Origin: Treponema sp.
Lineage (GTDB): Bacteria; Spirochaetota; Spirochaetia; Treponematales; Treponemataceae
DNA length: 64,000 nucleotides
Assembly: GCA_016288205.1 (NCBI GenBank)
Contig: JAEEYO010000015.1
Location: 141,826-205,825, forward strand
Direction: 5' to 3'
Under the pieces are notes generated by a model. That model was given only the letters and a program-made list of their open reading frames with translations. It was not told where the DNA came from and searched no databases. Position numbers and translations under genes: made by a program. How positions within the stretch are numbered: position 1 is the first letter of the stretch; the number at the start of each line of letters is the position of its first letter. This document shows positions 53,302-61,360 of the stretch, piece by piece.

Positions 53302-53454
53302 ACTGTAAGGCTGATGTTTGAATCAGTCAGAAAACGTTTCGGGCTTACAAAGAGGAAAATAAGCAGATGTCTTGGGATGGCCAGGTCAACACTGCGCTAC
53401 AAAAGGAAGCCGGATGACGACCTCCTGATTGTTTCAGAAATGAAGGCAATCTAG
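53302..53454 (+). pseudogene. IS3-family transposase OrfB remnant
   Basis: A 50-codon open stretch reads LMFESVRKRFGLTKRKIS then RCLGMARSTLRYKRKPDDD and ends at a stop. This matches the start of IS3-type OrfB (R-A-C-x-L-G-x-S-R-S-T-x-x-Y-x pattern). The rest of the transposase, with the DDE catalytic core, is gone. Its plus orientation opposes the flanking genes. Confidence 0.6.
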
Positions 53455-53520
53455 GTAGAAAACCTAATTTAAATTCTGGTCGAATTTAGGGGTTAAACCA
53501 GCACCAAATTCTGGATGAGT

Positions 53521-53633
53521 GTACTTACAGACATCAAGAACCGCGGCGTTGAACAATGTCCATCAAAGACTGGGGACTGACAGTTAATCAGTTTGCAATA
53601 TTATTTGACGGGTGTGTTTCCGGCTTTAATTAA
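53521..53633 (+). pseudogene. IS256-family transposase remnant, two pieces
   Basis: Two frames show pieces of an IS256/Mutator transposase. VLTDIKNRGVE at 53521-53553 matches the central region. IKDWGLTVNQFAILFDG, in the next frame up to the stop at 53633, matches the extreme C-terminus. The intervening 200 or so residues are deleted. Sequence at 53640-53668 (CATTTACACAGAATTTATGA) resembles an IS256-type right end. Confidence 0.65.
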
Positions 53634-53883
53634 CCCCTGCCATTTACACAGAATTTATGACAGGGTCTAATTTGAGGGGTGTAAGATGAGATTTTTGGTC
53701 ATTTTCTCTTGTCACTTTTTGGCTTTTTTTTCCTGTCACGGAATGGTCAAAATCGCCTGGCACTAACATGGTTCTTCGCACGGCCTATCTCTCAAAGGAT
53801 AAAAGCAGAAAGAGCCTTGTTGAGACGATCAGCAATGTTGTGACTGTAAGTGCATAGCAAGTCCGAATTTGCATTGCATTTTA
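53634..53883 (+). other. Non-coding remnant stretch between IS debris and the RHS array
   Basis: This stretch has the probable IS256 right end, then short frames with no clear homology. One reads VLRTAYLSKDKSRKSLVETI (about 53770-53829) and may be a further transposase scrap that I cannot assign. I see no intact gene or promoter. Confidence 0.5.
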
Positions 53884-53903
53884 GGGCTCCTCTTGGGGAG
53901 CCC
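53884..53903. repeat. Hairpin GGGCTCC/GGAGCCC
   Basis: A perfect 7-bp stem with a six-base loop just beyond the end of the RHS array. It has no T run directly after it on either strand. With the next hairpin it may end or stabilise the array transcript. Confidence 0.6.
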
Positions 53904-53906
53904 ATG

Positions 53907-53932
53907 TTCCCACAAATTGCTATTTGTGGGAA
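53907..53932. terminator. Perfect 11-bp hairpin at the 3' edge of the RHS array
   Basis: TTCCCACAAAT (53907-53917) pairs exactly with ATTTGTGGGAA (53922-53932) around a four-base loop, 15 bases after the last gene of the array on the minus strand. No U run follows, so it may act as a 3' RNA stem, or be a repeat relict. Confidence 0.5.
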
Positions 53933-53947
53933 ACAGACGAAAACTCT

Positions 53948-54541
53948 TTAACAACAGTATTTTTGCCACAAAGTAGGAAAATCTTTTAAGTCATCAACAG
54001 TAAGAGAAACCGAGCCTCTTCCCTTTATGGATATAATTAATTTAGCAAGTGCGATATTGTGTTCCCAGAAGAAATATTTATTTCCGGGTTTTTCAAAACC
54101 TGGCATAAAACAAAAATGCTCTCCCAATGACATATACACATCCCAGTTCGAACAAATAGAGTCGCCTAAACGTTTGGAATATTCTTTATCAGCATACCAA
54201 AACTGCAGTGGAGAATTTGTAACCAAAGCCGATAATTGGCACCAGTGGCTTTCCAAAGATACTTTTTTAAACCATTGAGCAATTTCGCCGTTTTTGTCTT
54301 CCTCAAATGTTAGATAGATTGAAAAAATGCTTGGAAAATAAGCATTTGTATGTTTCCGGCTCATGTAGTCATCGGACAAGCTTATGACATAACCTTCATG
54401 AACAGACGGTTCTTCAACATCTTGATTTAATTCATCATACAAGTGCTGTATCTTTTCTAAACTCTTCTTTTTGGAGCGAATTGATCTAAATTTCTTTTCG
54501 ACATCACTAAATTTTCCATAAAAAGCTTTGGGAATGAACAT
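53948..54541 (-). CDS. Predicted immunity protein 1 (cytosolic)
   Basis: A 197-residue soluble protein with no signal peptide or membrane segment (MFIPKAFYGKFSDVEKKF to DLKDFPTLWQKYCC). I start at MFIPKAFYGK for its AGAGAGG box; the frame extends 36 codons into the toxin end. I recognise no family. It follows tip gene 1 by 17 bases, the place of an immunity gene, and its cytosolic nature fits a nuclease tip. Function is inferred from position only. Confidence 0.6.
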   Translation of the reverse strand: MFIPKAFYGKFSDVEKKFRSIRSKKKSLEKIQHLYDELNQDVEEPSVHEGYVISLSDDYMSRKHTNAYFPSIFSIYLTFEEDKNGEIAQWFKKVSLESHWCQLSALVTNSPLQFWYADKEYSKRLGDSICSNWDVYMSLGEHFCFMPGFEKPGNKYFFWEHNIALAKLIISIKGRGSVSLTVDDLKDFPTLWQKYCC

Positions 54542-54558
54542 ATCGACCTCTCTAACAA

Positions 54559-55575
54559 TTAAGAAAATGCTCCCGTTGGGAGTAGAATAATACCAAAAAA
54601 AATCATCAAAGCCCACAATCCAGGATTTTGTTCCATTTCTGCATTGCAATTCGGATTTAACTTAGGCTTATTCATGATAGTCTTCGAATACAAAATAACC
54701 CCTGGTTCAGGACTCCAATATCGTACAAATTTTTTTCCTAGCCAAAAACTACCATTCGTACCGGGATCATCAGAATTGCCCGCATGCACATCTGATTTTC
54801 CAAATTTATTTGCCATCAATATATATGTAATTAACTGAGCTTTAGCTGTATGGGCACCTTGTTCGACAGGTTTTATTTCATACATATCACCTGTTGTTGT
54901 ATTCCAAATATCTGGACGAATCCCCAAATCTGATCTTCCAAGTCCTTTGTCAACAATATTTAACTCATATAAAGTGGTTGACATAGCCTTATTTACATAG
55001 ACATCATCATCAGTATGTTGATCAAGATAGTTCAAGAAAATACGTGCATGTATCACTTTTCCATCTTCTGCAGCCTCAATTTCCATACCATCTGGATCCA
55101 CATACCTCACCGGATTGTTTGCGGTGTATGCATACAAATCGCCATTGATGTGATTATAGATGCCTCCCATGCCGGGTAAATTCTGGTTATGTTTGCGAGC
55201 TTCATCGCTAACCGGAGCTTGCGGTATGTACTCTCCCAGAGCCGGATCCACGCTGATCCAGCGGCTATATTTGGGGTCAAGGTACCGTGCACCCATATAT
55301 ATATTTCCTTGAGGTGCATTAAGTTGTGGTGTTTTTTGAACGCGGGAATTTTGAGAAAAGATTTCGCCGAGATGTGAAAAATCTCGTTTTGAAAATTCCT
55401 TTGTAGACAGTTCTATATTAGAAATAAACGAATATTTTGTTAGAAATAAAACTAATTCTACGAACGTGTTTATGTCTTCATCGAGGAACTTTGACTTGTT
55501 TATTGTCATCAATAGGATGAGGAAATTCTTATTTTTCAATATTTGTGTTCTGTCCAACTTTTTCAACTGCAACAT
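54559..55575 (-). CDS. Short RHS-core protein 1 with PD-(D/E)XK-like nuclease tip
   Basis: A 338-residue protein. An unusual leader (1-80) is followed by the RHS core (QGNIYMGARYLDPKYSRW to NNPVRYVDPDG, about residues 90-165) and a unique tip. The tip segment RSDLGIRPDIWNTTTGDMYEIKP, about residues 217-239, followed by AKAQLITYILMANKFG, has the PD...EIK pattern of restriction-endonuclease-fold toxins. It ends in a hydrophobic stretch (LWALMIFFGIILLPTGA) of unclear role. Its ATG overlaps the stop of immunity gene 2 by 13 bases, so the array is translated in a chain. Confidence 0.78.
   Translation of the reverse strand: MLQLKKLDRTQILKNKNFLILLMTINKSKFLDEDINTFVELVLFLTKYSFISNIELSTKEFSKRDFSHLGEIFSQNSRVQKTPQLNAPQGNIYMGARYLDPKYSRWISVDPALGEYIPQAPVSDEARKHNQNLPGMGGIYNHINGDLYAYTANNPVRYVDPDGMEIEAAEDGKVIHARIFLNYLDQHTDDDVYVNKAMSTTLYELNIVDKGLGRSDLGIRPDIWNTTTGDMYEIKPVEQGAHTAKAQLITYILMANKFGKSDVHAGNSDDPGTNGSFWLGKKFVRYWSPEPGVILYSKTIMNKPKLNPNCNAEMEQNPGLWALMIFFGIILLPTGAFS
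55091..55332 (-). repeat. RHS-core DNA repeat, copy 1
   Basis: This block encodes the core from the TPQLN-PQGNIYMG junction to the DPDG box. Its sequence is nearly identical to five other places in the array (around 56619, 58925, 60569, 62045 partial and 63305), giving long homology for recombination. Confidence 0.85.
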
Positions 55576-56003
55576 TTTTTCTTACCTAAAGTTTTTTTTA
55601 TCAACAATACAATATTAAAAAGAAAAAATAAAAAAAAGGAGATAATATACACTAATAGGGATAAATTCTTAGTATAAACAATAGTTTCATGTATTGAACA
55701 TCCATCAGATTGTATATCAAAAAGTAAACCTATTAGAAACAAACATATAAGCAGGTAAAAAGAAATTTCAAGGATTGTGATTTTTTTCTTAATAAAAACT
55801 ATCTGAATGATTAAGACAATCAGAAAAACTATTTTGCCAAATTCGATTACGACATTATCATTTGCCATTGAATCTTGATATTCAGTACAGTATTGTATAG
55901 AATATTTTGTACTACCGTGACAAACAAGTCCATCGGTTTTCGAAAAAAAACTTGAAGAAATTATTAATAATATTGATAATATAAGCAGGACAAATCGTTT
56001 CAT
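55563..56003 (-). CDS. Predicted immunity protein 2 (membrane)
   Basis: A 146-residue protein with an N-terminal hydrophobic segment (FVLLILSILLIISSSFF) and three more spans (IVFLIVLIIQIVFI; ISFYLLICLFLIGLLF; LSLLVYIISFFLFFLFNIVLL). I start at MKRFVLLI, whose AGGAG box overlaps the stop codon of tip gene 2. Membrane immunity proteins with a periplasmic loop suit toxins acting outside the cytosol, in agreement with the lytic tip before it. No family recognised. Confidence 0.62.
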   Translation of the reverse strand: MKRFVLLILSILLIISSSFFSKTDGLVCHGSTKYSIQYCTEYQDSMANDNVVIEFGKIVFLIVLIIQIVFIKKKITILEISFYLLICLFLIGLLFDIQSDGCSIHETIVYTKNLSLLVYIISFFLFFLFNIVLLIKKTLGKKKCCS

Positions 56004-56014
56004 GATAAATACTC

Positions 56015-57022
56015 CTAATGACACGTTGGTATAAAGATGCCCTTTACATTTGTGGGCCACTCATTATTTCTTTGAGAATCTGGTATAGGATTTATTTCTC
56101 CTCTTAATGCATCTTTTATTGCTTCTTGAAAATCATTGCTTCTTTTATAAACATCAGATTTAGGTACAAAATCATTATTTATAAATTTTTTATAATTGTT
56201 GTATCCCATATTATGTGCATAACCGGCTTTTGCTCCAGTTAACTTAAAACCCAATTTTAATTCATTATCTTTAATATTTATTGCTATCAAAGCAATGGAC
56301 TGTTTATCTTTCATTAAGGTTTTATATACATATTCTTTACTACCGGGTTTTGATAAATCAATACCTAATAATTCTGCTGCTCTAGAAAGTTGCATTTCTG
56401 CTAAGCCATAACTTCGATAAGCAGGACTAGTATCATTTACACCACCATCGATTATGTATGCAATTTCATCTTTTGCATCCGCAAATATCCCGTTAACTTT
56501 CTCTTGGAAAATAACAGAAGCAATCCCGACGGGATCTACATCATAATATCCTGCAACACTATTTATTGTGTCTCGATACTTTGCAATTAATTTCAAAACC
56601 GATTTCGTCGATAATCCATCCGGATCCACATACCTAACCGGATTGTTGCCCGCGTAGTGATACAAGTTTCCGTTAACCGAATTGTAGATACCTCCCATTC
56701 CCGGCAGCTTATCAGCCTCATCCGACTTCCCTGCACCCGGAATATACTCGGCCAATGCCGGATCCACGCTGATCCAGCGGCTGTACTTGGGGTCAAGGTA
56801 CCGTGCACCCATATATATATTTCCTTGAGGGACATTAAGTTGGGGTGTTTTTAAGCCGCGGGAATTTTGGGTTTTTGATGCGTTATTTAACAAAAATGGG
56901 TAGCGGAGGAGGAAGAGAAATAAGTCGGTAACGAAGCCCTGTCGTGTACTCTGTTCTGATGTTGTTACGAGCAGGGAGATGAGAAATCTTTTGTCTTTCG
57001 GTTTCATTGCTTTGCTGTTCAT
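56015..57022 (-). CDS. Short RHS-core protein 2 with lysozyme/SLT-like tip
   Basis: A 335-residue protein: conserved leader (1-70, LLVTTSEQSTRQG, FLFLLRYPFLLNN), RHS core (71-143), then a tip of about 190 residues. The tip reads YRDTINSVAGYYDVDPVGIASVIFQEKVNG and SYGLAEMQLSRAAELLG, a lytic-transglycosylase/lysozyme-like pattern with Glu in FQEK as the candidate catalytic acid and the SYGLAEMQ segment in place of S-x-G-L-x-Q. A cell-wall-cutting toxin is predicted. The membrane-bound immunity gene follows after 11 bases. Confidence 0.75.
   Translation of the reverse strand: MNSKAMKPKDKRFLISLLVTTSEQSTRQGFVTDLFLFLLRYPFLLNNASKTQNSRGLKTPQLNVPQGNIYMGARYLDPKYSRWISVDPALAEYIPGAGKSDEADKLPGMGGIYNSVNGNLYHYAGNNPVRYVDPDGLSTKSVLKLIAKYRDTINSVAGYYDVDPVGIASVIFQEKVNGIFADAKDEIAYIIDGGVNDTSPAYRSYGLAEMQLSRAAELLGIDLSKPGSKEYVYKTLMKDKQSIALIAINIKDNELKLGFKLTGAKAGYAHNMGYNNYKKFINNDFVPKSDVYKRSNDFQEAIKDALRGEINPIPDSQRNNEWPTNVKGIFIPTCH
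56619..57000 (-). repeat. RHS leader-plus-core DNA repeat, copy 2
   Basis: This copy shares with the others both the core block and the upstream leader block (TTSEQST to QNSR). It is close to identical over the core. Confidence 0.85.
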
Positions 57023-57061
57023 TTTAGCTTATTTTATAGATACAAAAACTTGAATCAAATT

Positions 57062-57496
57062 TTATTCATCCCAGTCTATTCCGAAAATTTCTGATGTATA
57101 AAAGACATATTCATTTTTTTCCTCTTTATGCTTTGTAATGATTGTCTTCAGCTTTTCAGCTTCGGACTTGCTCATTTCCTCTTTATGAAACGCATACATA
57201 TAGCACATACACCACATATCCTCGCGTTCAAGCCCATATTTGAGCCACTCAGAACATTTTTTACTATCTCCTACACACTCATAATGCCTGTAAAGATTCT
57301 GAATGTAGCATGTATATCCTTTTGAGATTGATTCTTCAAATCCAGCAATCTCATCTTCTTTTAGTATTCGTCCGGATGACGCTCCTACGATAGTTGATAC
57401 CCTTGTACTCTTATTGCTTGCTACTCCAGATTTTCCTTGAGCACTCAAATTCGATATGGACAGACAAACCAAAAAAGTAAAAACAAGTATTTTCAT
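57062..57496 (-). CDS. Predicted immunity protein 3 (secreted)
   Basis: A 144-residue protein with a classical signal peptide (MKILVFTFLVCLSISNLSAQ, cleavage after LSA). The mature part has a helical, Cys-containing repeat region (CYIQNLYRHYECVGDSKKCSEWLKYGLE), loosely Sel1-like. The ribosome site (AGGAGAA) lies inside the last codons of the preceding tip fragment. It follows a toxin gene that is itself broken, so it is probably an orphan immunity gene. Confidence 0.55.
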   Translation of the reverse strand: MKILVFTFLVCLSISNLSAQGKSGVASNKSTRVSTIVGASSGRILKEDEIAGFEESISKGYTCYIQNLYRHYECVGDSKKCSEWLKYGLEREDMWCMCYMYAFHKEEMSKSEAEKLKTIITKHKEEKNEYVFYTSEIFGIDWDE

Positions 57497-57499
57497 AAT

Positions 57500-57811
57500 T
57501 TATTCTCCTATATAACACTTCCACATCCGGCTTTTACCATTTTCCTTTTCTATTTCATAGCTTCCATCAGCGTTAACTGTAATAGCATACTCTGCCGCCC
57601 ATACTACAGCTCCTTTTCCAAGTGCATTTGAAAGTTTTTGTGCATATGAATTATCACCGCGACCTATAAAACAACTTACCAACAAAACTTCTTGTCCTTC
57701 TCTATAATTCGGATGATTAAGTATTGCTCCAGCTAAGGCTTTTGGACCTATATCCGCATTTATGTCTTTACTTAATAAAGCTGTCTTTCCTTTGACTTCA
57801 TTTTCATTTAT
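57500..57811 (-). pseudogene. RHS tip remnant 3 (cysteine-peptidase-like end), core lost
   Basis: A 103-codon frame with no start codon or RHS core. It begins right at the end of immunity gene 4 and reads KALAGAILNHPNYREGQEV then LLVSCFIGRGDNSYAQKL. The hydrophobic-strand-SC-x-x-G pattern resembles clan CD (caspase/C80-type) peptidase ends, whose preceding His-Gly block is missing. I take it as the surviving C-terminus of a tip whose N-terminal part was deleted. Confidence 0.55.
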
Positions 57812-58424
57812 TTATCCTCGCCCTTAATTTCTTTTTCTTTGCCTTATTAAGTACTCTCTCATCATTAAAATCACAAATATCAAATACCAGATATCTGTTT
57901 GCACTTAACTTGTAATATCTTGGCTCGCTTAAATCTTTTTTCTGATATTCAGTCTGATATCCTCTTGAATCGTCATACATTATATAGTCTTGAAGAGAGT
58001 CAAGATATTCTATGAATTCCAGAATCTCTTCGTAATGAACTATTATATCTTCTATTCCTAGAATTTTAAAATCTAGATATTTTTCCAAATATGTAAAATA
58101 AATTCCAAATTCATATTTTATATTTTTTCCGTTTACATCGATTCCACAATACAGTTTATAATCATCTAGCATAAAGAGCATCAGTTTATTGGGTCTTTTT
58201 GAAAATGCATGCTTTATACTGAAATGCCGTCCGTCTTTCATTGTAATTTCGACTATCGGATCAAACACAATTTTTCCAATGTCATCTACGTATTTTATGG
58301 ACTGAATATCATAGTCTCTCACGAGTTTTGCAAATCGCTTGTCATTAGTAAAATCTCTGTCTTCTGCAGATATAGTTGCAATAAATAAAAATAAGAAAAA
58401 AATCTTCAACGGGGCTCTTTTCAT
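57804..58424 (-). CDS. Predicted immunity protein 4 (secreted)
   Basis: A 206-residue protein with a signal peptide (MKRAPLKIFFLFLFIATISA). The mature part is rich in Asp/Tyr/Leu with no family I recognise (KYVDDIGKIVFDPIVEITMKDG; FEYLDSLQD-like segments). The GAGGAA box lies inside the last codons of tip gene 4, which is 3 bases away. It is secreted, so the matching toxin probably acts in the periplasm. Confidence 0.58.
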   Translation of the reverse strand: MKRAPLKIFFLFLFIATISAEDRDFTNDKRFAKLVRDYDIQSIKYVDDIGKIVFDPIVEITMKDGRHFSIKHAFSKRPNKLMLFMLDDYKLYCGIDVNGKNIKYEFGIYFTYLEKYLDFKILGIEDIIVHYEEILEFIEYLDSLQDYIMYDDSRGYQTEYQKKDLSEPRYYKLSANRYLVFDICDFNDERVLNKAKKKKLRARINK

Positions 58425-58427
58425 TTC

Positions 58428-59336
58428 TTATTCCTCACTTTCTTTTGCAGCCTTTCTGCTTTCTGCTTCCATATTTACTTCGTCACTAATTTCTTTCCAT
58501 GAATTTGAAAGCTCTTTTGAGCCATCATCGATAGGATGCAGTTTTACAAAATCTGGCTTTTGACCATGATCACTAAAATCTTTTGATGTAAATTCTTTGT
58601 TACCTTTCCACCATTCTACTGGAAATTTTTTGTCGTAAAATTTGTTATAATCTTTATCTTTTTCTTTGGGTGCAAAAAAATTCCATATTCCTTTTATGAT
58701 GTTTGTAAAGAAATCTAAAAGTCCGCTGCCGGAGAATTTGTATTTGTTGTTCTTTGACGTTACAGTTACATTAGCAAAGGTGTTACATTTGTATGTTGTT
58801 CCTTCTGGAAGTAAAATTCCGTCCTGCCTCCCTACATATTCGTCTCCCGGCTCCAAGACAATATAATATCCATGCTCCGTCCGCACAGTAATAGGCACGT
58901 TAGTATTATTTTTGACGTTTCTTCCATCCGGGTCCATATAGCGTACCGGGTTGTTCCCGGCGTAGTGGTACAAATCGCCATTGATGTGATTATAGATGCC
59001 TCCCATGCCGGGCAAATTACCTGCATTTTCCGAGTTTCCTTTTCCTGCGGCAGGTATGTACTCACCTAAAGCCGGATCCACGCTGATCCACCGTGAGTAC
59101 TTGGGGTCAAGGTACCGTGCACCCATATATATATTTCCTTGAGGGACATTAAGTTGGGGTGTTTTTTGAATGCAGGAATTTTGGGGTTTGGACGTGTCAT
59201 TTAGAAGGAAGAAATAGTGCAGGAGGAAGAGATATAGGTCGGCAAAATTTTCCGATTGCGTGTTCTGCTCTGATGTGGTTAGGAGCAGAAGATTGAGGAT
59301 ATTTGCTTTTTTCATGTTCGGTATTCTTATGTTCAT
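58428..59336 (-). CDS. Short RHS-core protein 4, tip of unknown function
   Basis: A 302-residue protein: leader with LLLLTTSEQNTQ and LYLFLLHYFFLLND (1-65), RHS core (66-145), tip of about 155 residues. The tip has a beta-rich part (NVPITVRTEHGYYIVLEPGDEYVG), a hydrophobic helix (SGLLDFFTNIIKGIWNFFAP) and a charged end (EISDEVNMEAESRKAAKESEE). I see no catalytic motif. The hydrophobic helix could insert in membranes. The ribosome site is weak. Confidence 0.72.
   Translation of the reverse strand: MNIRIPNMKKANILNLLLLTTSEQNTQSENFADLYLFLLHYFFLLNDTSKPQNSCIQKTPQLNVPQGNIYMGARYLDPKYSRWISVDPALGEYIPAAGKGNSENAGNLPGMGGIYNHINGDLYHYAGNNPVRYMDPDGRNVKNNTNVPITVRTEHGYYIVLEPGDEYVGRQDGILLPEGTTYKCNTFANVTVTSKNNKYKFSGSGLLDFFTNIIKGIWNFFAPKEKDKDYNKFYDKKFPVEWWKGNKEFTSKDFSDHGQKPDFVKLHPIDDGSKELSNSWKEISDEVNMEAESRKAAKESEE
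58925..59300 (-). repeat. RHS leader-plus-core DNA repeat, copy 3
   Basis: Third full copy. It shares the core motifs (PKYSRWISVDPALGEYIP and GNNPVRYMDPDG) and the leader block with copies 2, 4 and 6. Confidence 0.85.
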
Positions 59337-59368
59337 TTTCTTGTTCTATATATATCCTGCTCCATTCT

Positions 59369-59932
59369 TTATTTATCCATATCTATATAGAAATGCTTTT
59401 CATTATCTTTTTGAATTTTATCAAAAACCTCGGGGAATTCTTTCCAAGCCCATTCAGTTAATTCTGAAGATGAAAAAGCTTTTTCGGCAATATTTTTTCC
59501 ATTTTTATAAAAATCACATTCTAAAATTGCTACTCCCTTTACATACAAAAGATTATAAAAGGAAATATTCATTTTGAAATAATCATCATCCCTGCTTTCT
59601 ATGATACTTATATATGCATATGGCACATTATGGCCTGTCGCATATACTGGACTTGCATCTCTTATATATCCTGCAAGTTCTTTCATATCCGTATTTTCAG
59701 GATTAAAATTACATCTGTGTGTTTCAAAGCGACATCGCATTAAAAAGTCACCTGTAATGCTTTCTTTTATTTTTAGTAACTCTTGCTGCCCTTTTATAAA
59801 TTCTTCACTAGGAGGACGGTTTGAGACCCATAAGAAAAATATTGTCATAACAATGGCAATTATGACTCCCACATCTTTCGGCATTATGTGACCTTTTATT
59901 TTTTCAAAAAAATTATTTTTCATCATTCGCAT
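59369..59932 (-). CDS. Predicted immunity protein 5 (membrane-anchored)
   Basis: A 187-residue protein with a single membrane anchor (DVGVIIAIVMTIFFLWVSN, about residues 20-38) and a 145-residue extracytoplasmic domain (LMRCRFETHRCNF; YISIIESRDDDYFKMNISFYNLLYVKG). A start two codons later (MMKNNFFEK) has better spacing from an AGGA box. The gap to tip gene 5 is 3 bases. No family recognised; the anchored topology suits a periplasmic target. Confidence 0.6.
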   Translation of the reverse strand: MRMMKNNFFEKIKGHIMPKDVGVIIAIVMTIFFLWVSNRPPSEEFIKGQQELLKIKESITGDFLMRCRFETHRCNFNPENTDMKELAGYIRDASPVYATGHNVPYAYISIIESRDDDYFKMNISFYNLLYVKGVAILECDFYKNGKNIAEKAFSSSELTEWAWKEFPEVFDKIQKDNEKHFYIDMDK

Positions 59933-59935
59933 ATC

Positions 59936-60988
59936 CTACTCAGTTGCCTTTAACTCCGAATGCTTGTCAGACAATAATTTACGCGGAATATGTAATGGAG
60001 ATTCTTTATATAATTTGGTTGCCTCAAATTCCTCCTGATATTCAGTCCAATCTTGCTTAGGCAATTTATAAACTTGATATTGGATTCCAGCATTCGGCAC
60101 ACCGAGTCCACCAGGTATAAATAAATCATAAAGGTTAAAACTCAGGGAGTAATTAATTCCTATCCAGCAATTGTCTACGTCTATTCCTTTTTTTGGATCA
60201 ACTCCAACCACCATAGCATTTGAGACTGACAATCCTGCAACATCAGTGTCTGAAAGGGGAGCGTATGCAGGGTTTGAAAAAGAGGCAAAAATTCCGGTAT
60301 AAGATTTTTTAACATCGTCCTTCGTTGCATTTTCCGGAAAAAACTTTACATATTTCGTAAATCCTCCAGAGGCTCCAAAATAAAAATTTACGCCGTAAGA
60401 ATCGGTGCACAATATGTCATAGGTTTGTGAAAAACTTTCATGAGTTGTTAAATTAAAGAATTTAACGCGAGCTTTTCCAACCATATAGGTTTCTCCGTTG
60501 CTTGCCATCCGAACGTCCCCACCTAACATACCAATCCACTCTGTTGCCAACCAAATATCATTTCCATCCGGATCCACATACCTCAATGGATTGTTCCCCG
60601 CATAATGGAACAGATTTAAGTTAACACTATTAAACACCCCACCCATTCCGGGGAGATTCTGATTATGCTTTTTCGCCTCATTATTAATCGGCGCACGTGG
60701 AATGTATTCCCCCAGAGCCGGATCCACGCTGATCCAGCGGCTGTACTTGGGGTCCAGGTACCGTGCACCCATATATATATTTCCTTGAGGTGTTGGAAAT
60801 TGGGATGATTTTACAGCGCAGGAATTTTGGGGTTCGGATGTGTCATTCAGAAAGAATGAGTAGCGGAGGAGGAAAAGAGCCAGTTCAGCAATGAGACCCT
60901 GTCGTGTACTCTGTTCCGATGTTGTTATGAGCAGAAGTGGATGAGTAAGTCTTATTTTTTTCGTCTGTTTGTTTTCGCTATTCATCAT
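59936..60988 (-). CDS. Short RHS-core protein 5, tip of unknown function
   Basis: A 350-residue protein: leader (LLLITTSEQSTRQG; LFLLRYSFFLND), core (QGNIYMGARYLDPKYSRW to NNPLRYVDPDG), and a tip of about 200 residues. The tip is Gly/aromatic-rich (MASNGETYMVGKARVKFFNLT; TDSYGVNFYFGASGGFTKYVKF; NYSLSFNLYDLFIPGGLG) and looks beta-sheet-rich, perhaps a barrel. Similar segments occur in RHS tips labelled hypothetical. I assign no activity. Confidence 0.7.
   Translation of the reverse strand: MMNSENKQTKKIRLTHPLLLITTSEQSTRQGLIAELALFLLRYSFFLNDTSEPQNSCAVKSSQFPTPQGNIYMGARYLDPKYSRWISVDPALGEYIPRAPINNEAKKHNQNLPGMGGVFNSVNLNLFHYAGNNPLRYVDPDGNDIWLATEWIGMLGGDVRMASNGETYMVGKARVKFFNLTTHESFSQTYDILCTDSYGVNFYFGASGGFTKYVKFFPENATKDDVKKSYTGIFASFSNPAYAPLSDTDVAGLSVSNAMVVGVDPKKGIDVDNCWIGINYSLSFNLYDLFIPGGLGVPNAGIQYQVYKLPKQDWTEYQEEFEATKLYKESPLHIPRKLLSDKHSELKATE
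60569..60940 (-). repeat. RHS leader-plus-core DNA repeat, copy 4
   Basis: Fourth full copy. It includes a slightly changed leader (SSQFPTPQGNIYMG) and core (INNEAKKHNQNLPGMGG). Confidence 0.85.
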
Positions 60989-61013
60989 TGCCCTTGGTTA
61001 TTATAACTGCTAG

Positions 61014-61358
61014 TTATGAGTTCAACTTCATAAGTCCTAATTGCGCATATATAAATCCGATTATGCCAAAAACTAATGCAATTGAATAAACTATTACTAA
61101 AAGCAAAAATTGTTTTTCACTTCTAGAATCTTTTTTGTTTTTTACCCCCTTTCTAATCTTTATATATTTTATGAAATAGTATATAAAAAGACAAAGAAAT
61201 ATAATGACACCTATAAAGGCCGGCCAGAAAATATGTGTTTTTTCAGAAATCTCAACCAGACTTAAAATTTGATTTCCAAATATCTTATTCCAAAATGGTT
61301 TAGTTATTAATCCAATCAAAATAGCAAAGGGAATTATTTTTCGCGCAAAATGTTTCAT
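61014..61358 (-). CDS. Predicted immunity protein 6 (three-span membrane protein)
   Basis: A 114-residue protein with about three membrane segments (IIPFAILIGLITKPFW; IFWPAFIGVIIFLCLFIYYFI; FLLLVIVYSIALVFGIIGFIYAQ) and a basic loop between them. The GGAGAG box overlaps the end of tip gene 6. The preceding tip is very hydrophobic, so a membrane-acting toxin with a membrane immunity protein is a coherent pair. No family recognised. Confidence 0.6.
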   Translation of the reverse strand: MKHFARKIIPFAILIGLITKPFWNKIFGNQILSLVEISEKTHIFWPAFIGVIIFLCLFIYYFIKYIKIRKGVKNKKDSRSEKQFLLLVIVYSIALVFGIIGFIYAQLGLMKLNS

Positions 61359-61360
61359 AA

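Noticed and set aside
53770..53856. Short plus-strand frame as a gene
   Set aside because: It reads like a transposase scrap but is too short and I cannot assign it to a family.
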